Assembly (NCBI RefSeq): GCF_030272615.1
Contig: NC_081406.1
Location: 145,056,091-145,120,090 of the forward strand
Length of the DNA: 64,000 nt
Source of the DNA: Cryptomeria japonica
Taxonomy: Eukaryota > Streptophyta > Pinopsida > Cupressales > Cupressaceae
Direction: 5' to 3'
Position numbers and translations under genes: made by a program. Under the pieces are notes generated by a model, which saw only the letters and a program-made list of their open reading frames with translations, was not told where the DNA came from and searched no databases. Shown one piece after another: positions 49,801 to 60,455 of this stretch; position 1 is the stretch's first letter, and every line of letters starts with the position of its first letter.

Positions 49801-50002
49801 TATTGTAATTCTTGATTATGTTCAACAAGTAATCTTAACCATAGCGTATATTATCTTCAACTATTTACATTCTGCTATAACAGACCACATGAGAACTAGC
49901 AAACCAACATCATCCATCATAGAATCTAGAACTAGTCAAAAGCAAACCAAAAAAACCTGACTGGGAAGCCAATTACCATGGCCTCCATTGCACATACTAG
50001 TT

Positions 50003-50007
50003 CTAGG
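50003..50007 (+). other. Target-site duplication, left (CTAGG)
   Basis: CTAGG precedes the LTR terminus here and follows it at 56217-56221. Confidence 0.9.
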
Positions 50008-50868
50008 TGTTGATTATAATTAGGGATGGCGGATTCCAATTGCCTTGGGCAACATTGGAATCCGCCCAAGGGGGCAAGCCCCTTTCCCAACATGTAGGGT
50101 TGGGCCCTATACCTCACGGCATCAAATAAAGATCCCATGCTACACTCAAGCTAACACGCCACCGTGTATTGGGCCAACCCTATCCTAATGCCTTTGGTTA
50201 AATAAATTAAAGTTCATTAAATCATAAAGCAAGCTGACATGATTAAGATCATTGATCCCCATATAAATAAACCTCAACTTCACACTATCATTCAATTCAT
50301 TTTTCCAGTTTTATCATCCATGCGAAATATATGTGCCTGCCAATGCAAACTTAAAGGAGCAAGATTACATCGGCAATTAAAGCGAATTACCTCTGCCATA
50401 TCAGCGAACTACATCTGCTAGTTGAGGTGCAAAACTCATCAATGAGGAGAGCAAACTAAGGGATAAGGTTGTTGTCCATCAAAGAGCAAACTTCAGATGC
50501 AAATATTGCAGCCCTAGGGTTTGGACCTGATTACTGTCAAAGGGGGTAGGTGTGACAATTTGATGCTTGTGAAAGTGCAGTCTTGTGGAAGACATTATCA
50601 GTACTAAGTGCAATCACCTTCAAGTATATGAGATAAGTGTTGTAACCTTCATATGAATTCAATCCATAATCAGATTTGAGGATCTTTTCTAGTTGGGTTT
50701 TTCCTCCTAGGAGGTTTTCCCAGGGTAATTGTGTCTTGTACTTATTTTGTTCTTTTCTTGGTTATGCTTAAATCTGGAAAACTATAAACTATTCATTTAA
50801 TCAATTTAGTTAGTAATTAAATTCTGATTTTCTGAGTTTACATTAATCTGAAAGTGTTAAAATCAACA
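50008..50868 (+). repeat. 5' LTR, intronic copia element
   Basis: 861 bp, TGTTGATTATAATT to TCAACA. TATA-like TATAAATA is at 50262-50269. The late part has GGTTTTCCCAGGGTAAT, a motif shared with the possible solo LTR at 57.4-58.1 kb. Confidence 0.92.
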
Positions 50869-50880
50869 TGGTATCAGAGC
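50869..50880 (+). other. Primer-binding site of the intronic copia element
   Basis: TGGTATCAGAGC follows the LTR without a gap, complementary to initiator-Met tRNA. Confidence 0.9.
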
Positions 50881-50961
50881 TATAGGCTAGATCAACTTTC
50901 AGTTTTCAGAATTTAGTACTCCTTTATTTCCAAATTGTTGTCTCATTTACAGGTCAGGTAA

Positions 50962-53900
50962 ATGGGGCTGAAAGTTGAAGATAGGCTTGATGGAAATATC
51001 AATTTTGCTGCATGGAAGGTTCGAATCATGTTGGCTCTAGAAGAAGAAGATCTTCTCCACTTCATAGAAGCAAAAGAGCTAACTGAACCTACGGATGCTG
51101 CTGAGCTAAAACAATTCAAAAGGGATGTTGTCAAGGCCAGAAAGCTCCTCATTGATTCTGTTAAAGACCACCTTGTCACCTCCATTGCCTCATTTACTAC
51201 TGCAAGGGAAATGTTCAGTCATCTACAAGGTACATATGAAATTAACAATCTCAGTAGGGCAATTACTTTAAGACAACAACTACTTAATATCAAAATGTCA
51301 AAAGAAGATTCTGTTGTTTCCTATTTTATGAGAATTTCAGAACTAAAGAATCAACTAGGTACAATTGGTCATAACATGGAAGATGAGGACCTTGTCATGA
51401 TTGCCCTAAATGGTTTACCACACTCATGGGAGTCATTTATTCAAACCATAAGTGGTAGAACTGAGTTACCTACCCTTGATAGCCTTAAGAATGATTGCAT
51501 CCAAGAAGAGTCTCGCCTTATCACAAGAGGGCAAACCAAAAGTCTTCATGTAGATGACCAACACATGCTTGCAACCCAATGCAAGAAAGGTGGAAATTGG
51601 AAGAAGCATTATCCAAAGAGAAATAGGGAATTCGAACCATCTAGTTCTCAGCACTCTTGGAAGAAACCAAGAGATATCTCTCATGTTCGATGTTTCAAAT
51701 GTGACAAGCTTGGTCACTATGCTAAAGAATGTTAGAATGACCCTACTCAAAGAGAAGCCAACCTAAATGAAGTCTCAGAACGAAATGATGACTTCTTATT
51801 CATCTCCGCTCTGTCTAGCAGCATATCTACAGATAGTAATACATGGCTAATTGACAGTGGTGCTTTCAGACACATCATGGGCTACCGTGATTATCTTTCA
51901 GACTTAGTAGAAAAGGATACCAGCCTTCACGTGGTAATTGGTGATGATGCTCGTTATTCGGTAAGAAGTTCTGGCACTACTTTAAATTTAGACTCTAGTA
52001 TTTCACTTCACCTTAGTGACATCTTGTTTGTTCCTGGAATTAAAAGAAACTTAATTTCCATTTCTGCTCTAGAAGATAAAGGTTATCAAATTGCATTTTT
52101 TGAGGGAAAAGCACTTGCTTGGCCTAAGAAATCTAGTTTTAAATCCGCTTGTGTAATTGGTAATAGATATGATAAGTCTTTATAAGCTCTCTACTAACCC
52201 TGTTCAAGCCCTCATTAATGAGGCTCCCGAATCCTATGAGCTATGGCATAGAAGACTTGGACACTTACACTATCAAGCACTTCCCTCTCTTGAAAAGTTA
52301 GTCAAAGGTATGCCTAAACTCAGTCAAATTCATGATAATACTTGTAAAGGTTGTGCTATAGGTAAAAATGTGAAAAGTCATTTTCATAAAAGTGAAAATA
52401 GAGCTAAAGATAAACTAGAACTTGTTCACTCTGATTTATGTGGTCCTATGTCTATAGCATCTCCTAGTGGATTTCTTTATTACGTAATCTTCATAGATGA
52501 TTTCTCTAGGAAAACTTGGATCTACTTCTTGAAATCTAAAGAATCTGATGAAGTCTTAAGTAAATTTAAAGAGTTTAAGGCATTAACTGAAAACTCCTCT
52601 GGTAAAAGAATTAAATGTTTAAGATTTGACAATGGAGGTGAGTACACCTCCGGTAGCTTTTATGATTTTTGTGTTGAGTCAGAAATTAAAAGGGAGTTTT
52701 GTGTTCCATACAATCTCAGCAAAACGGAGTTGCTGAAAGGAAGAATAGAACTATTGTTGAGGCTACAAAGGCTATGATTCATGATCAAGATTTGCAGACC
52801 TTTCTATGGGCTGAGGCTTCTAGAACAGCAGTATATATCCAAAATACATGTCCACACCGTGTTCTAAAGAACATGACCCCTGAAGAAGCCTTCACAGGAT
52901 CCAAACCAGACATCAGTCACCTCAGAATCTTTGGAAGTCCTGCTTATGTTCATGTGCTCAAGGAAAAGCGAACCAAGCTGGAACCCTCCGGGAAGAAAGG
53001 CATGCTAGTCGGATACAATGAATCCTCCAAGGCATTCGGGATATATATCCCTGGTCAAAGGTATGTTGAGGTAAGTATGTTACCTTTGAAGAAGATATTG
53101 CTTTTAAGAAATCAAAAGGTTCTTCTGTTATTGATGAAACTAATGACAATCAAGATATGAATGTTGATACTAACTCTGAGGTTCAGAGGGAGCTTGTTGA
53201 ACCTCCACCTCAAGAAGTGCATAATGATCCACCAGAGTCCATGAATCCCACTGACATTCCTAGTGACATTGTTGCTACCAAAAAGAGGCCACTTTGGGTA
53301 AGAAACACCATTCAAAAAGCCAAAAGATTTGCTGCTCCCAGTGGCACCTTCTGTGAAACCAAGAGACCTCAAGTATTCTCCAACTATGTTGCATTGATGA
53401 GCAATCTCATTGAATCTGAACCTTGCAATGTTGAAGAGACCTTGAACCATCATGCCTGGAAGCTTGCTATGGATGAAGAGTATCAGTCAATCATCAAGAA
53501 TAATGTTTGGGACATTGTGCCTAGACCTAAAGGTAAATCTGTTGTTTCCTCTAAATGGTTATTTAAAATTAAACATAATGCTGATGGTAGTATTGAAAAA
53601 TATAAGGCTAGATTTGTAGCTCGTGGTTTTTCTCAAAAGGAAGGCATAGATTATGAAGAAACATTTGCTCTTGTTGCTAGATATACTTCTATTAGAACTA
53701 TAATAGTTATTGCTGCTGCTAGAGGTTGGAAGCTACATCAGATGGATGTTAAGACTGCCTTCCTTAATGGTGTCATTGAGGAATAAGTCTATATTGAACA
53801 ACCTGTGGGTTACGAGGTTCAGAATAGAATAACTCATGTGTGTAGGTTGAAGAAAGCCTTGTATGGTCTCAAACAGGCTCCTCGTGCTTCGTATGAAAGA

Positions 53901-54977
53901 ATTGATAAATACTTGTTGAGTTTAGGTTTTTGTAAAAATGATGTCGACTCTAACATCTACATTAAGTTATCCAATGATGAAATGCTAATTCTAGTTCTAT
54001 ATGTGGATGATTTATTTCTCACTGGTAAAGATGAACTTATCTTTAGATGTAAGAAAGAACTAGCTTCAGAATTTGAAATGAAAGACTTAGGTCTAATGCA
54101 TTATTTTCTAGGTCTAGAAGTATGGCAAAGATCTAATGAAATCTTTGTAAATCAAGGGAAATATACTATTGATATTTTGAAAAGATTTAGAATGATGGAT
54201 TGTAAACCTATGTCTACTCCTATGGAATCTAACTTAAAGAAAAGTTTTTTTGTAGCTAACTCTAATTTTGCAGATCCATCAGAATACAGGTAGTTGATTG
54301 GATCACTGATATATCTAGTTAACACTAGACCAGACATATGCTTTGCAGTGAATGCACTCAGCCAGTTCATGAGCATGCCCAAACATGTTTATCTTGTTGC
54401 AGCCAAGCATATCCTAAGATACTTGCGAGGCACAGTTGGTTATGGGCTAAAGTATCCACTTAACACTTCAATAACCTTTGAAGGTTATTCAGATGCAGAT
54501 TGGGCTGGAAGCATCAAAGACAGGAAAAGCACATCCGGCATTTGTTTCAGCTTAGGATCCGCAGTGATCTCTTGGGCTTGCAGAAAACAATCCTCAGTGG
54601 CACTAAGTACTGCTGAAGCTGAGTATATTGCAGCAAGCATAGCTTCTAGAGAAGCAATATGGCTTTGTAAGCTTCTTGCTGGGCTGTTTGGTCAGCCTTG
54701 GGATCCTACAGTTATCCATTGTGATAATCAGAGTTGTATCAAAATGTCTATCAATCCAGTGTTTCATGACAGGTCAAAACATGTGGAAACTCATTATCAC
54801 TTCATTCGAGATATGGTGCAAAGAGGCGCCATTCAGCTGAAGTATATCAGCACTAATGAGCAGGTTGCAGATATTCTTACCAAGCCTTTGTCCAAAGTGA
54901 AGTTTATGTACTTCAGGGACAGACTCGGTGTCTTGGAAAATGAAACCCTGATTGAGAGGGAGTCTCAACCTCAATAA
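50962..54977 (+). pseudogene. Gag-pol of the intronic copia element, frameshifted
   Basis: ATG 50962 (MGLKVEDRLDGNINFAAWKV) starts gag; the knuckle CFKCDKLGHYAKEC ends at a TAG (51733). Protease WLIDSGAFRHI follows in frame (about 51844). Frameshifts near 52165, 52715 and 53075 break integrase, which shows WHRRLGHLHYQALPSL, HSDLCGPMS, FIDDFSRKTW and QQNGVAERKNRT. RT has the conserved IDYEETFA, VKTAFLNG and YVDDLFLTG (about 53998) with a TAA at 53784 and a TAG at 54291. RNase H has YSDADWAGS and LSTAEAEYIA, and the frame ends at TAA 54975. Gag is of the UBN2-like copia type. Confidence 0.92.
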
Positions 54978-54995
54978 TACATTGTGTTGTATCAA

Positions 54996-55193
54996 ACCAC
55001 CCTCTGCGGGCAATGTAAGGTGGTATTTGTAATCTTCTCAAGGAGAAAAATAATTGTTAACCATCCTCTGCAGGCAATGTAAGATGGTATTGTAATCTTC
55101 TCAGGGAGAAGAGTAATTGTTAACCATCCTCTGCGGGCAATGTAAGATGGTAGAAAAAATCCTCTCCACCCTCTACGGGCAATGTAAGGTGGA
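54996..55193 (+). repeat. Array of four covarying hairpins before the 3' LTR
   Basis: Four units, 54996-55024, 55060-55088, 55123-55151 and 55165-55193, each have a 6-bp stem closing a 17-base loop (CTCTGCGGGCAATGTAA with minor changes). Stems read ACCACC/GGTGGT, ACCATC/GATGGT twice, and TCCACC/GGTGGA. Where one arm changes, the other changes to match. The first two spacers each hold a smaller hairpin, TTCTC/GAGAA (55035-55047, 55098-55110). They lie just downstream of the gag-pol stop, so they would be in the 3' part of the element's RNA. Confidence 0.8.
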
Positions 55194-55204
55194 TCCAGTC
55201 TATA

Positions 55205-55330
55205 CTTGTGTGCGAGCTGGAAGATTATATTATGTAGTTCCATTATATGCTTGTGTGCAAGATGGAAGACTACAATATTCTGATTATGTAATCCATTCTT
55301 TGCTTGTGTGCAAGATGGAAGATTATGGTT
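55205..55330 (+). repeat. Three diverged repeats with CTTG/CAAG stems
   Basis: Units CTTGTGTGC(A/G)AG followed by (A/C)TGGAAGA start at 55205, 55250 and 55303. Each can form a 4-bp stem (CTTG/CAAG, or CTTG/CGAG with one G-U pair) over TGTG. They lie between the larger hairpin array and the polypurine tract. Confidence 0.7.
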
Positions 55331-55347
55331 ATGTTTCTCTTCCCTAA

Positions 55348-55358
55348 TTAAGAGGGAG
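55348..55358 (+). other. Polypurine tract of the intronic copia element
   Basis: TTAAGAGGGAG directly before the 3' LTR. Confidence 0.85.
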
Positions 55359-56216
55359 TGTTAATTATAATTAGGGATGGTGGATTCCAATTGCCTTGGG
55401 CAACATTGGAATCCGCCCAAGGGGCCAGCCCCTTCCCCAACGTGTAGGGCTAGGCCCTATACCTCACGGCATCAAATAAAGATCCCACGCTACACTCAAG
55501 CTAACACGCCACCATGTATTGGGCCAACCCTATCCTAATGCCTTTGGTTAAATAAATTAAAGTTCATTAAATCATAAAGCAAGCTGACATGATTAAGATC
55601 ATTGCTCCCCATATAAATAAACCTTAACTTCACACTATCATTCAATTCATTTTTCCAATTTTATCATCCATGCGAAATATGTGTCTGCCAATGCGAACTT
55701 AAAGGAGTAAGATTACATCTACAATTAAAGCGAATTACCTCTGCCATATCAGCGAACTACATATGCTAGTTGAGGTGTGAAACTCATCAATGAGGAGAGC
55801 GAACTAAGGGATAAGGTTGTTGTCCATCAAAGAGCAAACTTCAGATGCAAATATTGCAGACCTAGGGTTTGGACCTGATTACTGTCAAAGGGGGCAGGTG
55901 TGACAATTTGATGCTTGTGAAAGTGCAGTCTTGTGGAAGACATTATCAGTACTAAGTGCAATCACCTTCAAGTACATGAGATAAGTGTTGTAACCTTCAT
56001 ATGAATTCAATCCATGATCAAATTTGAGGATCTTTTCTGGTTGGGTTTTTCCTCCTAGGAGGTTTTCCCAGGGTAATTGTGTCTTGTACTTATTTTGTTC
56101 TTTTCTTGATTATGCTTAAATTTGGAAAACTATAAACTATTCATTTAATCAATTTAGTTAGTAATTAAATTCTGATTTTCTGAGTTTACATTAATCTGAA
56201 AGTGTTAAGATCAACA
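55359..56216 (+). repeat. 3' LTR, intronic copia element
   Basis: 858 bp, TGTTAATTATAATT to TCAACA, followed by the duplication CTAGG at 56217-56221. Confidence 0.92.
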
Positions 56217-56221
56217 CTAGG

Positions 56222-57364
56222 TATCTTAGAATAGAATAAGTTTTTGGAAGAATAGGGTTGGCAAGGAAAATTACCTCAACCTTGCCAAACCCTCACAAAC
56301 ATCTAGCCATTTCTTACATTTATCTGACTTAGGAGGCAAAGTGACCTCAAATAAGTCCTTAAATCCTCACCATCACAATATTTATAAAAAAAAAAGAATA
56401 GCTAGAAAACCTTATGACCCTTGGCAATCTCTTGAATAGCCAAATGCACCATCACAAACATCAATAGGCAAGAATACCTTATGACCCTTGGCGATTTCTT
56501 GAATAACCAAATGCACCTATTAGTACTTCACAAAATGAAGACTAGGTAGGAATACCTTATGACCCTTGGCGATTTCCTGAATAGCCAAATGCATCTAACA
56601 ATACTTCACAAAATGAAGATGGTCCATAGTACAATTGAAATAAACCTCACCCTAGTGTTGAACATCTTCAATACGTTATGATGAAGGTATGAACCAACCA
56701 CAATCAACAACATGGAAACACAACTTAATGACTGTGTCATATCAAACACATTCTTTCTGCCTCCTAGTGTGAACAAGATCCAGCAATAGGTTGGCCATGC
56801 CCTCACAAACCTCCACACATGGTTCCCCATCAACCTCTTTAGCTATCTCCCATATTTGTAGCTTTGGATATTTAATTTCTTACACCAGAAAAGCAACACA
56901 ATCATTGATCATTGCCTCACCAAAGACTCTAAGTTGTTGCTGTTTCACCTTCCCGAAACCATTCGGCCCCTTACCCTTCTCCTTAGCAGCAAACTCAGAT
57001 GAACAAAATAAGATACCTCTTGACACTTCCTCTATCCCCTCTCTCTACCTCGCTCTCCTCTATCCCCCAAGATCTAGGCCTATCTTTCTACCTCTCTCTC
57101 TCTCCCTCAAACCCCCGTGCAGGGTGCTACCCTCAACCTCGTTTTGGTGTTGCCCCTAAACCCCCATCAAACTATAAGTCTAAGCAAGTAATAGGCCAAT
57201 GATGAATCATGATCATAAAAAATATGCATAATAAATATCCCTTGGTGAAATCTTTGCATATTCATAGTTAAAAAAATATTATGGCTGCTACATCATATAG
57301 GACCTACCTTAGATGCCTTCATAGGAGGGATGCAAGCTCCTCTGAGCCATAGACTTCTAGTTAT
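56222..57364. other. Intron sequence with a short tandem repeat
   Basis: Three copies of CTTATGACCCTTGGC(A/G)AT with about 45 bp of shared flank start at 56411, 56479 and 56556 (spacings 68 and 77). The last two also share TACTTCACAAAATGAAGA. From 56.6 to 57.2 kb there is a less AT-rich part without recognisable coding motifs. Confidence 0.6.
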
Positions 57365-58092
57365 TGTTTTGATATTTGTTTGGAATATTTGATGTCATGG
57401 ATTTCATATTATTGATTTTTATGATCAGATTTAGAAAAATGCAGATATAAGACAATTTACACAAGATTGCACAGCATATACCCTGGGAAAACCTTCTAAC
57501 TTGAAGATGAAAAACCCAGCAACAAAATGTCTCTTATAATATTTATCAGAAAATAAGTTGTTTTTACAATAAATTTGCTTCACTCCTTGAAGCTAGAAGC
57601 AAATGCTTGATAACACACAATCCGATCTGAATGTGTTGTTTGAAGAACACAAGATAATCCACGGACTGCTGAAGATGATATATAAATTACTAATGAAGCT
57701 ATACGATCTGCCTTGGAAGTTTGATCTGCTGAGTAACTTAATCGATCTGCTTGTAGTGTGATTCGAATGCCAAGGAGAAGTCAATCTAACTTCCTTTATA
57801 CCCGAGCATGGTGACTTTCCATGAAGAGTCGGCTCCATACAAAGCAAGGTATCCTTTCATTAAGGGTGGCGGACTTTCCCAAAAGTCGGCCCCCTTAATA
57901 AATATATATAATATATTTATTTTGTACATAATAAGGAAATCGTACATCTTAGGAGATTATCGGGCAACATGAAATATTGTTTATGTTTAATAAATTGATT
58001 CATTTAAATGTCTAAGGCCGATAGGCCACTTAGACATCCATATCAGCTATGTCGGCCTAAAGGAATCCAACCATAGCTACCTAACATTAACA
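57365..58092 (-). repeat. Possible solo copia LTR
   Basis: On the minus strand the segment starts TGTTAATGTTAGG and ends ATCAAAACA. It contains GGTTTTTCATCTTC and AGGTTTTCCCAGGGTAT, like the late part of the LTR at 50008-50868. No primer-binding site or gag follows it. The flanking five bases (GTTAT, CATAT) do not match, so the borders may be wrong or the duplication lost. Confidence 0.4.
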
Positions 58093-58332
58093 CATATTCC
58101 ATGAGTTTTGTATACATTTGACAATATTTATATATCTTTATATATCTACGTGTGTTATTTCCTACAACTACAATTTGTGTTTATACTTGTGTGATTGATG
58201 TATACTTGTGTATATGATCAAATTAGCTTCCATTTGATGATGTTATTGTGTCTTTATGGTTTATTTAATAAAGGGTGCATGAAAAAACTTATAAATCCCT
58301 AAAAATCTCTAAATTTCTTGGGTTTTTCACTT

Positions 58333-58432
58333 GTCGAGTCTGCTTCGAGTTTTTTTTGCCGAGTCTGCTTCGAGTTTTTTTTGTCGAGTCTGCTTTGAGT
58401 TTTTTTTGCCGAGTCTTGAGTCGAGTCACCTT
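58333..58432. repeat. 25-bp tandem repeat, four units
   Basis: The unit CGAGTCTGCTTCGAG plus eight T and GC/GT repeats with a strict 25-bp period at 58335, 58360, 58385 and 58410, the last one partial. It is non-coding. Confidence 0.9.
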
Positions 58433-58835
58433 CGTTGAGTCCAAGTCTCAAAAATATGCTCTCCATTATCAAGTAATTAGGGTGGCAAATCCTTAATGAT
58501 GAAGACCCTACCTCACATAGGAAATTTTCCTTCTAATTTTTTTGGGAGCAACCTTACATCATCATTTGGACCACACCATTGTTGGCAGCCCAATCCACCA
58601 TTGGAAAGTTGGATCTATTGATGTTGCCATAGGAAATACTCTCAAAGGGCTCACTCAGTGGCATTCTTAGCCTCCTACAAAATGGAGTCCAACAACCAAT
58701 TATTGCGAACTCCACCATTAATGCACTAGATCACAGAGGTAGAGTCCCCCTCAACTTGAATACCAAAATCAATACCAAAATCAAAGGTATGAGTAAAGAG
58801 AGGTTAACTTTCCTCATTTTTAAAAATGCAACCCT

Positions 58836-59400
58836 CTAGCCACCCCAAGTTCCCTTTGGCAGCACAACCAAAATACGAACACTTCTCTTAGCCACAACCC
58901 AAAGAAATGCATTGGTTTTCTTCAACCGTCTATCTTTCCAAAACTTAATACTCTTACCCTTACCTAAACACCATTTGGTGTCAAGCAAGGTGAGACTTTT
59001 GCAAGACTTCATATGGTTCCAAATGCTTAAGCCTTTGGGCAATGATACCTCTTCCATGAAAAGACTCTAAAGTCTAAACACCACCATATAGGCTTTTCGT
59101 CTTCAAGATTCCACTCCATGATCTATAATTTTCCGCATTCAATCTCTGCAATAATTTCATACCAAGGCCTATTCATCGCAAAGCAATCTCTAAACCTCGA
59201 CCTCCCATCCTTCTTGGGTTTATAGATGGTGCCCCACTTCACCAAGCAATACATTTTGAAATCCTCCATGCCATTCTAGAGGAAAGTTCTTAAATAAACT
59301 AAATGGTTTTGAGAATCCTACTTAGCATCTTAATATAGATTACAGCCTTATAAGCAAATGCCCCTAAAGCAATAGACAAAGAACAAGTTGTCTTCGAAAA
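58836..59400 (-). pseudogene. LINE 3 scrap (post-RT region, antisense)
   Basis: The minus strand encodes WNHMKSCKSLTLLDTKWCLG and GKSIKFWKDR (about 58900-59040), the conserved strand between LINE reverse transcriptase and its zinc-binding region. Upstream, in other frames, are pieces such as VKWGTIYKPKKDG (about 59200-59240) and LSIALGAFAYK. Frameshifts are frequent. The neighbouring plus-strand DNA shows no matching endonuclease or 3' end. Confidence 0.6.
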
Positions 59401-59496
59401 AATTACGGTTCATACCAGATTATGTAAACAGATAGGAAGTTTTTTCTACATGAGCTATCTCCAACAAATAAGATACATCCAATTTTTCATGTCTAT

Positions 59497-60455
59497 GGAT
59501 TTGGACATTTCATTTGGATACATCTTTTATGCTTTGAATAAAAAAATCTACTACAAATGTTGTAGGGTCTAGTTAGTCCTTGTTCTTAGCAGTTTATAAA
59601 TAATATTTCTTATACCAACCATACTATTGTAGTATGCAAAAAACTCTACGAAAAAATATATATTACAACAAAGGATAGCTAGGAATTCAAGTTAATTGGT
59701 CAATACTGATATTCAAAGGTTTTTATATGCTTAGCTAAACATTGGCTTTTGAACTTAAGCTCCATATAGGTGTCAGCTTTAATAAGTGAGATGTACATCT
59801 CTGCTTTTTCACTAAATATTTGTAAAAGGATATGTCGTTGAGAGTTTGGAGGACTCCATGATCTCTCTTAGTAGATATATCCTGCACATGGATTTGGACA
59901 TTTCATTTGGATACATCTTTTTACTTTGAATTAAAAAAATACACTGCAAATGCAATAGGGTCCAGTTAGTTCTTGTTAATGGTTGTAGCAGCAGTTTGTA
60001 AACATTTTTGCTTATACTAACCATACTATTACTGTATGCAAAACTGTAGTGAAACATATTAAGACAACAAAGAATTCCTATGAATTCGGACCAGTTGGTA
60101 AAGATTGATTTTCAAAAGTTTTTACATGCTACATGCTGGCTTTTGAACTTAAATTCCATGTGGGTGAAAACTCCAATAGTCTATTATAAGTGAGATGTAC
60201 ATCTCTGTTTTTTCATTATATATTTTTAAAAGGATATGTCGTAAAGAGTTTGGGAGGCTCCATGATCTCTCTTAGTAGAGGGTGCATTCTACAAAAGGAT
60301 TTGGACATTTCATTTGGATACATCTTTTATACTTTGAATTAAAAAAATGCACTGCAAATGCTAAGGGTTCAGTTAGTTATTGTTCTTTGTTGTAGCAACA
60401 GCTTATGAACAATTTTGTTTATAATGATACTAATATTGAATACAACACAAAATTC
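59497..60455. repeat. Tandem repeat of about 400 bp, 2.4 copies
   Basis: Units start with GGATTTGGACATTTCATTTG at 59497, 59891 and 60297 (lengths 394 and 406; the third stops at about 60455). Shared later blocks include AAGTGAGATGTACATCTCTG and CCATGATCTCTCTTAGTAGA. Divergence is moderate. The array lies in the host intron and has no ORF kept among copies. Confidence 0.9.

Larger units (their letters stand above)
37325..49830 (+). mobile_element. L1-type LINE with RNase H, split by a copia insertion
   Basis: A GC-rich leader begins near 37325, followed by ORF1 (37692-39100), then ORF2 with apurinic endonuclease, reverse transcriptase, zinc-binding and RNase H domains ending at 49606. A 6296-bp copia element sits inside the RT. 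Without it the LINE is about 6.2 kb, close to full length for a plant L1. The 3' end shows a tandem duplication of about 50 bp (GGGTTGGGCTTGTG at 49694 and 49754) but no clear poly(A). Borders are approximate. AGTAATCTT occurs at both sides (about 37268 and 49831) and might be a target duplication, but the match is too short to trust. Confidence 0.88.
50008..56216 (+). mobile_element. Ty1/copia element with long LTRs in the host intron
   Basis: A 6209-bp element: 5' LTR 50008-50868 (861 bp), 3' LTR 55359-56216 (858 bp), primer-binding site, polypurine tract and target duplication CTAGG. Gag-pol is in copia order but carries three frameshifts and three stops. By eye the LTRs differ at about 33 positions including small indels, so this is an older insertion than the one in the LINE. 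Its LTR sequence is unrelated to the other two copia elements. The region between gag-pol and the 3' LTR contains arrays of short inverted repeats, listed separately. Confidence 0.95.

Noticed and set aside
37268-49840. AGTAATCTT at both sides of the LINE as its target duplication
   Set aside because: Nine bases with imprecise LINE borders and no poly(A) next to the right copy; it could easily be chance.
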